64,000 bases of DNA from Haematomicrobium sanguinis DSM 21259 (GTDB lineage Bacteria; Actinomycetota; Actinomycetes; Actinomycetales; Micrococcaceae), in NCBI RefSeq assembly GCF_000688395.1, contig NZ_JIAG01000008.1:1-64000 (forward strand), given 5' to 3'. The position numbers and the translations under genes are program-made. The notes under the pieces were generated by a model. That model did no database searches and was not told the origin of the DNA. It saw only the letters and a program-made list of their open reading frames with translations. Below are positions 62,617-64,000 of this stretch, piece by piece (position 1 is the first letter of the stretch; each line of letters starts with the position of its first letter).

Positions 62617-64000
62617 ATGGCGACTCGCACTTCCCCTGCCAAAAAAGGCACCACGAGCTCGCGCGGCAAGACCTCAACTGCGTCGGCGCGCGCCTCCGGC
62701 ACGTCCAAAAACTCCTCCGGAACCCAGCACGACCCAGACCGTTTGCCCCTCCCGTTACGGGCGATCACCGGTTTTTGGATGGGCATTTCCCATATGGTCG
62801 GCGGCGCCGTGCGAAAGATCGGCACGGACCTGAAAATCGAGAAGGAGGTCCGCCGCGATGGCACCGCCACGGTGCTGGTGCTCCTGGCACTCGTCATCGC
62901 CATGGTCGAATGGTGGGCGCTCACCGGCCCCGCCGTGGACTGGATTCACGCCTTCGCCGCCGGAACCTTCGGCTGGATGGCAAAACCGCTCCCGCTCATC
63001 CTGCTGATTGGCGCGGTCCGCCTCTATCGCTACCCCGAAAATAACGCGGCCAATAACCGCATCGGCATTGGACTGACGCTGCTCACCGTCGCCGGGGCCG
63101 GACTGTGTCAGCTCGGCGGCGGGAACCCGCAGCTCTCCGACGGTTTCGGCCCGCTCTGGCAAGCCGGCGGCATGATCGGATTCCTTGCCGCAGGTCCGCT
63201 CAGCTCCGCATTCACCCCGATTCCGGTGGCGATTCTGCTCTCGCTCGTGGTGTTTTTCTCGATCTTGATTGTCACCGCAACGCCGATCAACCGCATCCCC
63301 GAGCGCCTGCGCGGCCTCTACGAGTCCCTCACCGGGCAGGAGGGGCGGCCGGTTCCCGAGGCGCCTCGCGGTGGCCATGATCAAAGCTATTTGTACGACG
63401 GCGATGACTCGCCTTCCGCAGGAGAGCGGCAGAAAAAGTCCAAGGGACTTTTCGGGCGCAAAAAGAAAGCAGCCGAGCCAGAAGACACCGAAAGCTACGT
63501 TGGTGACGAGGCCTTTGAGACCGCCGTCATCTCCGAAGAGGACCGTGCTGCGGCAAACGCCCCGACTGTGCCACTGATTCCACCGGGAGTCAAACGGCCC
63601 ACACAGGCAGAAACCGAGGCCGCGGCGCTCAAGGCGCGGGCGGGAGTCGGGGGAGCCGAACCGGCGACGGAGCAGATCAACATTGTGGATGCCGCCACGC
63701 TCGCCGACCACACCGCGAAGCCGCAGCTGATGCCCGAGCCCATCCCGCAGCGCACCGAGCAACTCGCGCTCTCCGGGGATGTCGCATACACGCTCCCTGA
63801 CAATGCGTACTTGCCCGCGGGACCGCCCGCCAAGGAACACTCCGAGGCAAATCAAAACATTGTGAACGCGCTGACCCACGTGTTGGAGCAGTTCGGTGTG
63901 GATGCCAAGGTCACCGGGTTCTCGCGTGGCCCGACAGTCACCCGCTACGAAATCGAGCTGGCGCCCGGCACCAAGGTGGAACGCGTCACGGCCCTTTCCA
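62617..64000 (+). CDS. ftsK: DNA translocase FtsK, N-terminal part (3' end outside window)
   Basis: The frame from the ATG at 62617 is open to the right edge; 461 codons are visible. A basic, Ser/Thr-rich start is followed by about four transmembrane helices (for example VLVLLALVIAMVEWWALTG and PIPVAILLSLVVFFSILIV). A long disordered linker leads to HVLEQFGVDAKVTGFSRGPTVTRYEIELAPGTKVERV, the beginning of the FtsK alpha domain. The ATPase motor and gamma domain lie beyond the window. It anchors at the septum and pumps DNA during division. Confidence 0.93.
   Translation, partial: MATRTSPAKKGTTSSRGKTSTASARASGTSKNSSGTQHDPDRLPLPLRAITGFWMGISHMVGGAVRKIGTDLKIEKEVRRDGTATVLVLLALVIAMVEWWALTGPAVDWIHAFAAGTFGWMAKPLPLILLIGAVRLYRYPENNAANNRIGIGLTLLTVAGAGLCQLGGGNPQLSDGFGPLWQAGGMIGFLAAGPLSSAFTPIPVAILLSLVVFFSILIVTATPINRIPERLRGLYESLTGQEGRPVPEAPRGGHDQSYLYDGDDSPSAGERQKKSKGLFGRKKKAAEPEDTESYVGDEAFETAVISEEDRAAANAPTVPLIPPGVKRPTQAETEAAALKARAGVGGAEPATEQINIVDAATLADHTAKPQLMPEPIPQRTEQLALSGDVAYTLPDNAYLPAGPPAKEHSEANQNIVNALTHVLEQFGVDAKVTGFSRGPTVTRYEIELAPGTKVERVTALS

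Noticed and set aside
62135-62833. 232-codon plus-strand frame before ftsK
   Set aside because: It runs antisense to moaC and overlaps the real ftsK start; Ser/Ala-rich shadow.

Overview
The window is high-GC actinobacterial DNA. A mycothiol-type maleylpyruvate isomerase, a DUF222 (13E12-repeat) protein, an LpqY-SugABC-type importer and the order dxr-rip1-ispG-proS-rimP-nusA-ylxR-infB-rbfA-truB-ribF-rpsO-pnp-M16-dapB-dapA-rnj-ftsK all point to Actinomycetota, probably Micrococcales and perhaps near Micrococcaceae. The genus cannot be fixed from sequence reading alone.

Left third, accessory catabolism. A partial DUF222 gene runs off the left edge (1-1826, minus). A TetR gene (2126-2770, minus) is divergent from a seven-gene operon (2885-10470) that encodes a whole leucine/isovaleryl-CoA route: branched-chain acyl-CoA dehydrogenase, biotin-dependent methylcrotonyl-CoA carboxylase (two subunits), MaoC hydratase, CitE-like lyase and 3-oxoacid CoA-transferase (two subunits). 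A perfect 12+12 bp inverted repeat lies between regulator and operon. A small cluster follows (10485-12167): MarR, two tiny proteins and a GNAT-like protein, with a 19-bp palindrome in the divergent gap. Next is a 3-hydroxybenzoate/gentisate cluster (12127-18595): mycothiol-dependent isomerase, gentisate dioxygenase, IclR regulator, 3-hydroxybenzoate 6-hydroxylase, fumarylpyruvate hydrolase (frameshifted in this sequence) and an aromatic-acid MFS transporter. Two copies of a 19-bp palindrome are good candidates for IclR operators. An LpqY-SugA-SugB-SugC-type sugar ABC importer follows (18652-23093).

Middle, conserved housekeeping. MEP isoprenoid genes dxr and ispG flank the site-2 protease gene rip1, a nuclease-like orphan on the minus strand and a SatD-like gene with its membrane partner. 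After proS come a TSUP permease, an APH(6)-like kinase and a DUF4439-type protein. Then comes the translation/RNA block rimP-nusA-ylxR-infB-rbfA-(tetR)-truB-(three small membrane proteins)-ribF-rpsO-pnp.

Right third. An acyltransferase-like membrane protein, an M16 protease, an ArsR/SRPBCC pair, an AGCS symporter, dapB, two small membrane proteins, dapA, RNase J and an RDD protein lead to an A+T-richer orphan gene (59559-60377). A molybdopterin operon (moaC-mog-moaE-DUF6582-moaD, minus strand) and the 5' part of ftsK close the window.

The most distinctive unexplained structure is a set of long intergenic palindromes at transcription-unit borders (about 23.1, 25.9, 27.0, 37.35, 40.9, 45.5, 48.7 and 49.15 kb). 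Several have near-perfect arms of 29-33 bp, and three share a hexamer loop (GTATAG, GCATAG or its complement CTATAC). Two related copies bracket the nuclease-like orphan. I saw no transposase, integrase, CRISPR array, rRNA or convincing tRNA.
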